From positions 1-21,475 of the forward strand of contig DVOT01000112.1 of NCBI GenBank assembly GCA_018713425.1: a DNA stretch of 21,475 nt, given 5' to 3'. Both the position numbers and the translations under genes were made by a program. Position 1 is the first letter of the stretch. Every line of letters starts with the position of its first letter. Shown here piece by piece: positions 8,199-14,442 of this stretch. Below the pieces are notes generated by a model. That model made no database searches. It had not been told where the DNA came from and saw only the letters and a list, made by a program, of their open reading frames with translations. This DNA comes from Alectryocaccomicrobium faecavium (GTDB lineage Bacteria; Bacillota; Clostridia; Christensenellales; Aristaeellaceae).

Positions 8199-9187
8199 GC
8201 CAAGTCTTCCTCCAATGCGCGAAGAATCGTGCGCATCGCCTGCGTCATGGCTTGCGCATATGCGTCCTCATCGCGCAAGGTAAACAAATAGCTGTGTGCA
8301 TTTTCCGCCTCGCATTCGCTCCATTCGGTTCTGCCTTCTGGCGTGCAAACCACTTTTACGGGCATGAAATCATAAATGGCCTGCGGCGATCCGACAGGAA
8401 TGAGCTCGCCCCGCGCGTTTACCGCCCACCCGGCGGCGTGCAAAAGCCCAGCCGTACACCACATATTGCGTGCCTGTGCGCTATATTGCGCCAGAGCCGC
8501 TTTGTCCACCGGCTGCTCTAGCGCCATGAGATACCGCGGATTGGCGCATCGCGTGAACATATACAAAAAATAGTTTTGCACGCGCGGAGGAAGTTCCCGC
8601 AAAATATCCCCCTGCACAAAGCGGTAAAACGTGCCATGCTTGCCGATCCGCATGTCTTCCTTGCCCCAATCCGGCACCCTGTGGAAGCAGGGCAGCCAAT
8701 AGACTGGGCACGGCGCCGCATGCACGCGCGCATAGGCCCAGGGCGCAAGCGCTACGTTATATTCCAGCTGCCGGTCGTCTTGCGCCGCGCCCGCGTGCAG
8801 GTAAATCGCGGCGCAATTGCGCTCGAAGCGTTCCGGCTGCGCGTTCAGCGCGAGGGCCACATCAATGCACGAACCCACAATGTGCACCGCTACGGGAACG
8901 GGACTTTCCGCGAGCACGGAAAGCAGCAGTTCCGCCGCCTGGGAAAGCGTTTTCCCAGGCTCCGCGCCGATGCCATACGGCACGTTCATGCCGCAAATGC
9001 GATTCATCTGCGCAATGGCGCAAATATCCGGATCTCCTGGCCCTCCCTCATAGGGATAGTCCAGCAAAATGCCGCCCAGCCTTTGCCGCCCGAGCTTGGC
9101 CAGCGCATACTGGCAGGCCAGATCCCAATGGTCATCCGGATCCTGATGCGGCCGGTACAAATCCGTTTGATGAACGACAGTAACCAT
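8195..9187 (-). CDS. Diverged nucleoside hydrolase-like protein
   Basis: The frame extends further upstream, but ATG at 9187 is chosen because it starts 1 base after the preceding stop; this gives 330 residues. The order of motifs follows the inosine/uridine nucleoside hydrolase fold. Residues 5-22 (VHQTDLYRPHQDPDDHWD) stand where the Asp-rich calcium site lies. Residues 98-114 (VPVAVHIVGSCIDVALA) match the strand and loop that normally read GpxTNvA. LEYNVALAPWAYARV at 141-155 matches the ExN ribose-binding segment, with Glu142 and Asn144 kept but the following conserved Asp replaced by Ala. It sits between a canonical nucleoside hydrolase and a ribokinase-like gene, so a role in nucleoside or ribosyl breakdown is likely, but activity and substrate are unknown. 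Confidence 0.7.
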   Translation of the reverse strand: MVTVVHQTDLYRPHQDPDDHWDLACQYALAKLGRQRLGGILLDYPYEGGPGDPDICAIAQMNRICGMNVPYGIGAEPGKTLSQAAELLLSVLAESPVPVAVHIVGSCIDVALALNAQPERFERNCAAIYLHAGAAQDDRQLEYNVALAPWAYARVHAAPCPVYWLPCFHRVPDWGKEDMRIGKHGTFYRFVQGDILRELPPRVQNYFLYMFTRCANPRYLMALEQPVDKAALAQYSAQARNMWCTAGLLHAAGWAVNARGELIPVGSPQAIYDFMPVKVVCTPEGRTEWSECEAENAHSYLFTLRDEDAYAQAMTQAMRTILRALEEDLA

Positions 9188-9188
9188 C

Positions 9189-10106
9189 TTACGCCCCCGC
9201 GAGCTTGCGATACAAATCCCGGAAAATGGGCGTGCGGCGGGCAAACGTCGCCACGCGGATAAAGTGGCGGTTCGCGTCATGCGCCCAATGGCAATCGTCC
9301 GTGAGCAAGGGCGAATGCTCCAGCACCGTGGGGATCCAATCCGGATTCACCAAATAAGCGATGGTGGAAACATCCCAGATTTCCTTGGCCCAACCGAAAT
9401 GGTCGCTAGAATATTCGCCAAACAATTCCACCAGCGCGTCGCACAGCGCGTTTTTGCCGCCGATGGCGTCTTTCATATCCGGCACCGTGGCGAGCAAATG
9501 CGAAGCCACGCCCATGCACGGGACGAGGGTAAAGGGAACGCCGCAATCCAATACCACGCGCGCGGCGGGCACATCCTGCATCAGATTGAATTCCCGGGCG
9601 GTCGAAGCGGAAAGCGGATGACCGCCCAACCAGACCACGCAAATTTTTTTCACGATTTCCGGCTCCATCAGGATGGCGGATGCCACATTGGTGATCGCGC
9701 CGATGGCGACCACATACAGCAACTCCCCTTCGGGCATGGCCATGGCCTTTTTCACCAAGTCGCGCGCCGCTTCGGACTCCACCGGCGTCTCGCCATCGGG
9801 CAGATAGCCGCGGGACCCTTTGAACACAAACCCTTCGCTTGTCCTGCCCATCTTGCCCAGCAGCCGCACGATTTCCGCGTAGCTTTTTTCCATGCCGTCT
9901 TCCGGGCCGCTGGAACGGTCGTTAAAATAGGGCGCGGCATATACTGCGAGCACATCCAATTTCTCCGGAGAAAGGAGGCTGTAAGCCAGCGCGAATTGGT
10001 CGTCCACCTCGTTATACGTATCGGTGTCCAGCACCATTTTCACCCTGCCTTTGGGCGGCTCCAAGCGGCGCACCAGTTCATCGGCCGGAAGCAAATTCCA
10101 TTTCAT
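9189..10106 (-). CDS. Inosine/uridine-preferring nucleoside hydrolase
   Basis: Nucleoside hydrolases cleave the N-glycosidic bond of nucleosides, giving ribose and free base, in a calcium-dependent reaction. The 305-residue protein has the N-terminal motif VLDTDTYNEVDDQFAL at 25-40 (Asp27, Asp29, Asp35 and Asp36 at the calcium site), AIGAITNVASAIL at 134-146, the ribose-binding segment EFNLMQDVPAA at 172-182, and IWDVSTIAYL at 243-252, where the catalytic-site Asp follows Trp instead of the usual His. ATG at 10106 is preferred over an in-frame ATG at 10115, because AGGAG is about 10 bases from the former but almost touches the latter. It leads the three-gene operon. Base preference cannot be read from sequence. 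Confidence 0.9.
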   Translation of the reverse strand: MKWNLLPADELVRRLEPPKGRVKMVLDTDTYNEVDDQFALAYSLLSPEKLDVLAVYAAPYFNDRSSGPEDGMEKSYAEIVRLLGKMGRTSEGFVFKGSRGYLPDGETPVESEAARDLVKKAMAMPEGELLYVVAIGAITNVASAILMEPEIVKKICVVWLGGHPLSASTAREFNLMQDVPAARVVLDCGVPFTLVPCMGVASHLLATVPDMKDAIGGKNALCDALVELFGEYSSDHFGWAKEIWDVSTIAYLVNPDWIPTVLEHSPLLTDDCHWAHDANRHFIRVATFARRTPIFRDLYRKLAGA

Positions 10107-10141
10107 ATAAACCATTCTCCTCTCACATCAGGCTATCCATC

Positions 10142-10170
10142 AGTATAAACCAATCCCCGCGCGAATGCAA
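10142..10170 (-). promoter_or_regulatory. Promoter of the nucleoside hydrolase operon
   Basis: On the minus strand TTGCAT (10165-10170) and TATACT (10142-10147) are separated by 17 bases. The -10 matches five of six consensus positions and the -35 three of six. The implied start gives a leader of about 30 bases before the nucleoside hydrolase ATG at 10106. Confidence 0.6.
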
Positions 10171-10217
10171 TCCCTGCCGCGCGTATTTTCCAAAGCATAA
10201 TTTATGCCCAGAAAAAT

Positions 10218-10265
10218 CCTCTGTCTTTTTCCGGCAAATAACGCCGTCCTGGCAAAAGACAGAGG
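10218..10265 (-). terminator. Long inverted repeat with U-tract, probable terminator
   Basis: CCTCTGTCTTTT and AAAAGACAGAGG form a perfect 12-bp inverted repeat around a 24-base loop that itself holds a small CGGC/GCCG stem. Read on the minus strand the stem is followed by ATTTTTC, as at an intrinsic terminator. The position, downstream of the xpt-HAD unit and just upstream of the nucleoside hydrolase promoter, suits a terminator that insulates the two units. The lower half of the stem is AT-rich, and the repeat is unusually far (about 300 bases) from the HAD stop, so an attenuator or a relic element end is possible. Confidence 0.5.
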
Positions 10266-10562
10266 TGCGCAAAGCATTGATAAAATATCGCAAGAACGAG
10301 TCACTCACCGAAAATGACGGGCGCAGGAAGCGAAGTCCGCAGGAGCCTCTTTTCCCGCTAGCACAGTTTCCCGCTATAAAACAGCATGTGCACGGCGGTA
10401 TGCTCCATCCGGTAGAGATTCTTGCAGAACAAGCCGCCTATTCCTTCACAAACCTCTCCGCCATGCGCTTCGTCCTCATTAACAATGCGCCCGCGCCAAG
10501 CCCAGCGCTGCTGTGACAAACCGCTATCTCATCAACGATAGCCACGATTCGTAAAAGGAAAA
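10266..10562. other. Gap without a convincing gene
   Basis: No frame here has a convincing start with a ribosome binding site. It contains a small minus-strand hairpin just after the HAD stop (GCTATC and GATAGC around an 8-base loop, 10525-10544), a pair of 10-bp direct repeats, and a 53-codon open minus-strand frame (10358-10519) that may be a gene relic. No tRNA or known riboswitch is recognised. Confidence 0.5.
10351..10376. repeat. Two 10-bp direct repeats, period 16
   Basis: TTTCCCGCTA occurs at 10351-10360 and again at 10367-10376, without mismatch. Just to the left, CGCAGGA at 10322-10328 recurs at 10338-10344, also with a 16-base period. Function is unknown; a tandem protein-binding site is conceivable, and chance or ancient slippage is also possible. 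Confidence 0.4.
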
Positions 10563-11345
10563 TTATTGCAACAAGGGAACCATTTCTCCCAAGCAGTCAA
10601 ACACAAAATCGGGCTTTGTTTGAGAAGCTGCCAACATTTCCGGCGTGGTTTCGCCAGAAAGCACCAGAATGGAGAGCATGCCATAGCGCAGACCGGTTTC
10701 AATATCGGTATACAGCCGGTCGCCCACCATGGCCGTTTCTTCCCGGGTGGAACCTGTGCGCTTGAGCGCCGCGTTGACGATTTCCGCATGGGGTTTTCCT
10801 ACGATCAATTCCGGCCGGCGGCCCGTGCTGGCCTCGATAAAGGCCATGATGGCGCCGATATCCGGAGCGAAGCCCGTCTCCGTGGGACAATTGAAATCTG
10901 GGTGCGTCGCCACATAAGGCAGCCCTGCGCGCACGAAATCGCATACGGCGGTCATTTTTTTGTAGTCCAGCGTGGTGTCGTAGCCAATGACCACCAGATC
11001 GGGATTTTGCTGGTCGATGGGCACGCCCGCTTCCTCAAATTCTGCCAGCAGGTATTCATTGCCCAGCACGAAAGCGCGCTTGCCCGCGTAGCGCTCGCGG
11101 ATGAGCGCGGCAGTCGCGCTGCCAGAGGTGAGGATGCGCTCAAGCGGAACGGAAAGCCCCATGCCTTCCAGCCGCTTTTGATAGAATTGCGCGTTGTGCG
11201 AGGAATTGTTGGTGAGAAACAAGTAGCTCCGGCCCGTGTTTTCCAGCGCGCGGATGAATTCCAGCGAGCCGGGAATGATGCGGCCGCCCAGATAAAAGGT
11301 GCCGTCCATATCCAGCAAAAAGCATTTCACTTTTGATAGCGTCAT
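10563..11345 (-). CDS. HAD-IIA family sugar/nucleotide phosphatase (NagD/AraL-like)
   Basis: The protein is a cytoplasmic haloacid dehalogenase phosphatase with a C2 cap. The longer upstream frame is discarded: ATG at 11345 overlaps the xpt stop as ATGA, giving 260 residues, the usual size. Motif I is FLLDMDGTFYLGG, with the nucleophile Asp in DMDGT; motif II is LFLTNNSS; the motif III lysine is in VGKPHAEI; motif IV is MVGDRLYTDIETG. The cap between residues of about 80 and 175 is of NagD type. Members hydrolyse phosphosugars or nucleoside monophosphates. Translational coupling to xanthine phosphoribosyltransferase makes a nucleotide or phosphoribosyl substrate attractive, but this is inference. 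The window shows no sugar operon around it that would favour an AraL-type role. Confidence 0.9.
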   Translation of the reverse strand: MTLSKVKCFLLDMDGTFYLGGRIIPGSLEFIRALENTGRSYLFLTNNSSHNAQFYQKRLEGMGLSVPLERILTSGSATAALIRERYAGKRAFVLGNEYLLAEFEEAGVPIDQQNPDLVVIGYDTTLDYKKMTAVCDFVRAGLPYVATHPDFNCPTETGFAPDIGAIMAFIEASTGRRPELIVGKPHAEIVNAALKRTGSTREETAMVGDRLYTDIETGLRYGMLSILVLSGETTPEMLAASQTKPDFVFDCLGEMVPLLQ

Positions 11346-11923
11346 AGCGTTTCTCCCACGAATCGAATGGTATTTTTCTGCATAAAGGCCACGTCGGCCA
11401 GCGCCTCCACGCGGTAGCCCTTTTCCAGCAGCTTGCCTTTGCCCGGCTGAAAAGATTTGCATACCACAGCGCCAACCCCGCATGCCGTCGCCCCCGCCGC
11501 TTCAATCAGGCGGATGGCGCCAAAAGCCGCCTCTCCATTGGCCAGGAAATCGTCGATCAGGAGCACACGATCGCCTGTGTGAATGAACTCCCGCTTGACG
11601 GTGAGAATGTAAGGCTGATTTTTGGTGAACGAATAGACCTCGGTTTCCAGCAGACCTTCCTGGTTGCGGCGCTTGGGGTATTTTTTCATAATCACCAGGG
11701 GAAGGCGCATAACGAGCGCCGTCATAGTGGCGGGCGCAATGCCGGAGCTTTCCACCGTGACCACGCGGGTGATGCCCTCTTCCGCGAATAAGCGGGCGAA
11801 TTCTTTGCCAATTTCCAGCATCAATTCCGGATCGACCTGATGGTTCAAAAAAGAGTCCACCAGCAAAACGCGCTCATCCAGCGCGTGCCCTTCCGCGCGC
11901 ACGCGGCTTTCCAGCAGCTTCAT
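11342..11923 (-). CDS. xpt: Xanthine phosphoribosyltransferase
   Basis: Xpt salvages xanthine by joining it to PRPP, yielding XMP for guanine nucleotide synthesis. The 193-residue protein closely follows the Bacillus subtilis type from start to end: VDSFLNHQVDPELM at 22-35, the ESSGIAPA loop at 58-65, VYSFTKNQ near 97, the PRPP-binding motif VLLIDDFLANGEAA at 120-133, and FQPGKGKLLEKGYRVEALA toward the C-terminus. ATG at 11923 is chosen by that alignment, although the ribosome binding site (AAAGGA, about 13 bases away) is weakly placed. The HAD phosphatase follows with a 4-base overlap. No purine riboswitch is visible in the 95-base gap to hisS, unlike many Firmicute xpt genes. Confidence 0.95.
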   Translation of the reverse strand: MKLLESRVRAEGHALDERVLLVDSFLNHQVDPELMLEIGKEFARLFAEEGITRVVTVESSGIAPATMTALVMRLPLVIMKKYPKRRNQEGLLETEVYSFTKNQPYILTVKREFIHTGDRVLLIDDFLANGEAAFGAIRLIEAAGATACGVGAVVCKSFQPGKGKLLEKGYRVEALADVAFMQKNTIRFVGETL

Positions 11924-11978
11924 TCGTATATCACAATCCTTTCGGCGTATTGACAGGGCAGCGATCAAAACGGGCAAT

Positions 11979-12006
11979 GGCGGGGCGCGCAAATATGCGC
12001 GCCGCC
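11979..12006 (-). terminator. Hairpin downstream of hisS
   Basis: On the minus strand GGCGGCGCGCA pairs with TGCGCGCC(CC)GCC, a GC-rich stem with a 2-base bulge and a 4-base loop. It begins 12 bases after the hisS stop. GTTTTG follows several bases later, so the U-tract is weak. It may terminate or attenuate hisS transcription before xpt. Confidence 0.4.
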
Positions 12007-12018
12007 GCGATACAAGCG

Positions 12019-13368
12019 CTAATCGGGCAAGATGATCGGGCCGCGGTTCTTTTCCGCCAACCCCGCGAGAATGTGTTGGACAAGCGCATCAGCGGAAAGC
12101 TGGATTTGTTCGCCCGTTGCCATGTCTTTGCAGGAAACGACGCCAGCGGCAATTTCATCTTCGCCCAGGAACAGGACATAAGGGATGCCCAACTTATCGG
12201 CATAGCCCATTTTGGCCTTGAACTTTTTGTCCTCAGCGTAGAGTTGGGTGCGGATGCCAGAGGCGCGCAAGCGGGTGGCCAACTGGATGGCCGGGGCCAA
12301 ATCCGGGGACATGGGCAGGATCAGTGCGTCCGCCGGGGCTACGGGCAGATTGGCGTTGAGCATTTTCTGCTCGTTCAGCACGTAGAACAGCCGCGTTAGG
12401 CCGATGGAGATGCCCACGCCGGGCAGAGGCTTATCAATGTAGTAGCCCGCCAGGTTGTCATAGCGGCCGCCGGAGCAAACCGAGCCGATTTCCGGATGGT
12501 CGGGCAGGATGGTTTCATACACAGTGCCCGTATAGTAATCCAGGCCGCGGGCAATGGTTAGATCCACGGCAAAGTGCTCCGCGGGAACGCCAAAATCGCC
12601 CAGATGCGTCACCACCGCGTGCAATTCGTCTAGCCCGGTATCGAAGGTTTCGCTCCGACCGCGGTATTGCTCCAGCACGGGTAGCACGTCGCCGCGAATG
12701 GCCATGAACCGAAGGATTTCCTCGGCCTGCTCCGCGGAGATTCCCACCTCTTCGGTCAGCAGCGTGCGAACCTTTTCGGGGCCGATCTTGTCCAGCTTGT
12801 CCACGGTGCGCATGATGTCGCCGGCATGGGCCGTAAGCCCCAAAGATTCGTAAAAACCGTTCAGCACCTTGCGGTTGTTCACACGGATTTGGAAGCGTTT
12901 CAGTCCCAGGCGGGTGAAAATCTGGTAAATGATCGCGGGGATTTCCGCCTCGTTGAGGATGGAAAGCTTGCCATCGCCGATGATATCGATATCGGCCTGA
13001 TAAAATTCCCGAAAACGCCCCCGTTGCGCCCGCTCGCCGCGATACACCTTGCCGATCTGATAGCGGCGGAAGGGAAAGGAGAGCTCGCCATAGTGCAAGG
13101 CGACGTATTTTGCCAGCGGCACGGTCAAATCAAAGCGCAGCGCCAGGTCGCTATCGCCCTTTTGAAAGCGGTAAATCTGCTTTTCGGTTTCTCCGCCTCC
13201 CTTGGCGAGGAGCACGTCCGCCGCCTCGATGACGGGCGTATCCAGGGGGGTAAAGCCATAGAGGGCATAGGTTTCCCGCAGAACGGCCATCATCCGTTCC
13301 ATTTGCTGTTGCGGACCGGGAAGCAGTTCCATAAAGCCCGAAAGCGTGTGGGGTTTGGTCTGTTGCAT
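12019..13368 (-). CDS. hisS: Histidyl-tRNA synthetase
   Basis: HisRS charges tRNA-His with histidine in the cytoplasm. The 449-residue protein is slightly longer than the common 420-430. It shows the class II core: RFDLTVPLAKYVA near residue 78, motif 2 with FRRYQIGKVYRGERAQRGRFREFYQADIDIIG (described by its end residues, about 100-131), the histidine-specific segment IARGLDYYTGTVYE near 275, GGRYDNLAG near 300, and motif 3 GVGISIGLTRLF near 317. A C-terminal anticodon-binding domain follows (about 340-430), ending with a short extra tail (EKNRGPIILPD). The ATG at 13368 has AAAGGAT about 9 bases upstream. It lies 63 bases after the patatin-like gene in the same direction. No T-box leader is recognisable between them. 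Confidence 0.97.
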   Translation of the reverse strand: MQQTKPHTLSGFMELLPGPQQQMERMMAVLRETYALYGFTPLDTPVIEAADVLLAKGGGETEKQIYRFQKGDSDLALRFDLTVPLAKYVALHYGELSFPFRRYQIGKVYRGERAQRGRFREFYQADIDIIGDGKLSILNEAEIPAIIYQIFTRLGLKRFQIRVNNRKVLNGFYESLGLTAHAGDIMRTVDKLDKIGPEKVRTLLTEEVGISAEQAEEILRFMAIRGDVLPVLEQYRGRSETFDTGLDELHAVVTHLGDFGVPAEHFAVDLTIARGLDYYTGTVYETILPDHPEIGSVCSGGRYDNLAGYYIDKPLPGVGISIGLTRLFYVLNEQKMLNANLPVAPADALILPMSPDLAPAIQLATRLRASGIRTQLYAEDKKFKAKMGYADKLGIPYVLFLGEDEIAAGVVSCKDMATGEQIQLSADALVQHILAGLAEKNRGPIILPD

Positions 13369-13431
13369 AGCGTTGCATCCTTTCTGCGTGTATTTGCAAA
13401 CCGCGCCGCGAGCGAATCCCGCGCGGAGATT

Positions 13432-14271
13432 TTATGAGAGCCAGGCGAGGATTTGTTCCCCATCCCGATAGCCGCGGTGGTATAACCGCTCCATATCTGC
13501 GCTGTTCCGGGAAAGCGTGGAAACCCCTTCGGTATTTTCCGGGGCGATGAGCAAAAGACGGCCCTGCTTGGCATATTCTTTGGCCCGCGCCACGCTGGCG
13601 TTGTAGCGTTCCGCGCGCTTTAGAAGGTTTTGCGCGGAGCGTGGATAGCTTTTGCAAATCCAGCGGGCGAACAGCGGATCCTTGCCCGGCTGGCGGAGAA
13701 CGTTCGCCGGCTTGGTGAGAATCAGCACCACGCGCTCGCACCCTTCTGCAAACGCCTTTTCAATGGGCACGGGGTCGGCCAGCGCGCCGTCGTAATAGAG
13801 CGTGCCGCCGATTTCAAAGGGGCGGTTGACACCCGGCAGAGTGGAGGACGCCATGAGCACGCGATAATCATCCTGCCGGATATCGTCCTTGGTGAAGTAA
13901 TGCGGCTTTCCCGAAACCGCTTCTTCCGCGACAATGAGGAATTGCGCGGGATTTTCGCGCATGGCCGCGTAATCCAGGGGATCTTCCCCGTCGGAATTGC
14001 TCAGCGCGCCATAGCTGTATTGCAGGTTGACATAATTGTGCAGGCGCACAAAGTTGCCCATACCCATGTATTCCTTGCGAAGCGAATACTGCGTGTAGTA
14101 GCGGAAATTCCTGCCCTTTTGCCCAGCGAGGAAGGAGGCGACGTTCGCGCTTCCGGCGGATACGCCGATGCAACAATCGAAAGCGATGTGCCTCTCCAGG
14201 CAGAAATCCAGCACGCCCGCAGCATAAATGCCCCGCATGCCGCCGCCAACGTCCACAAGTCCCGTTTTCAT
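13432..14271 (-). CDS. Patatin-like phospholipase family protein
   Basis: Patatin-like proteins are Ser-Asp dyad acyl hydrolases acting on phospholipids or other acyl esters. The 279-residue protein has the glycine-rich oxyanion loop GGGMRGIYAAGVL at 9-21, the nucleophile motif GVSAGSAN at 36-43 (Ser38), and the second dyad residue in YYDGALADPVP (Asp161). This matches the bacterial YjjU-like branch of about 280 residues. No signal peptide or membrane helix is visible, so it is likely cytoplasmic. The start at ATG 14271 has AGGGGG close upstream. Its promoter region is shared, divergently, with the MATE gene. The natural substrate is unknown. Confidence 0.9.
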   Translation of the reverse strand: MKTGLVDVGGGMRGIYAAGVLDFCLERHIAFDCCIGVSAGSANVASFLAGQKGRNFRYYTQYSLRKEYMGMGNFVRLHNYVNLQYSYGALSNSDGEDPLDYAAMRENPAQFLIVAEEAVSGKPHYFTKDDIRQDDYRVLMASSTLPGVNRPFEIGGTLYYDGALADPVPIEKAFAEGCERVVLILTKPANVLRQPGKDPLFARWICKSYPRSAQNLLKRAERYNASVARAKEYAKQGRLLLIAPENTEGVSTLSRNSADMERLYHRGYRDGEQILAWLS

Positions 14272-14308
14272 GATGGCCCCCTAAGAGCGTAGTACAGCTT
14301 ATTTGGGT

Positions 14309-14314
14309 ATTATA
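14309..14314 (-). promoter_or_regulatory. -10 element for the patatin-hisS unit
   Basis: A perfect TATAAT reads on the minus strand about 38 bases before the patatin-like start codon. No good -35 hexamer is present at 16-18 bases, and no TGn extension, so this is a position-based candidate. Confidence 0.4.
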
Positions 14315-14380
14315 CTCCCGAAACGTAAAAACTAGCGTGCAATTTGCCGCAAATCCTGGGAAAAAGCGGACAATTTCCGC

Positions 14381-14409
14381 TTGCAATCCGCCATGCGTTG
14401 CCGTATAAT
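14381..14409 (+). promoter_or_regulatory. Promoter of the MATE transporter gene
   Basis: TTGCAA (14381-14386) and a perfect TATAAT (14404-14409) are spaced by 17 bases. The start would fall near 14416, leaving a leader of roughly 27 bases that holds GAGGTGG before the ATG at 14443. Confidence 0.75.
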
Positions 14410-14442
14410 ACTGGCAGAAAACAAAGGCAAGAGGTGGAAGGC

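Noticed and set aside
9264..10148. 294-codon plus-strand open frame
   Set aside because: Antisense to the canonical nucleoside hydrolase, with a His- and Arg-rich composition and no recognisable domain.
10265..10516. 83-codon plus-strand frame in the intergenic gap
   Set aside because: No ribosome binding site upstream, start codon inside an inverted repeat arm, no recognised motif.
10566..11336. 256-codon plus-strand open frame
   Set aside because: Complementary to the HAD-IIA phosphatase, which has all four HAD motifs; the antisense peptide shows nothing recognisable.
11924..12018. Purine riboswitch ahead of xpt
   Set aside because: The gap is only 95 bases, mostly occupied by a GC-rich hairpin, and none of the conserved purine-aptamer loops is visible.
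13369..13431. T-box leader ahead of hisS
   Set aside because: The 63-base gap is too short for a T-box and lacks the conserved T-box sequence. A CCGCGC/GCGCGG inverted repeat at 13401-13426 is present but has a poor U-tract.
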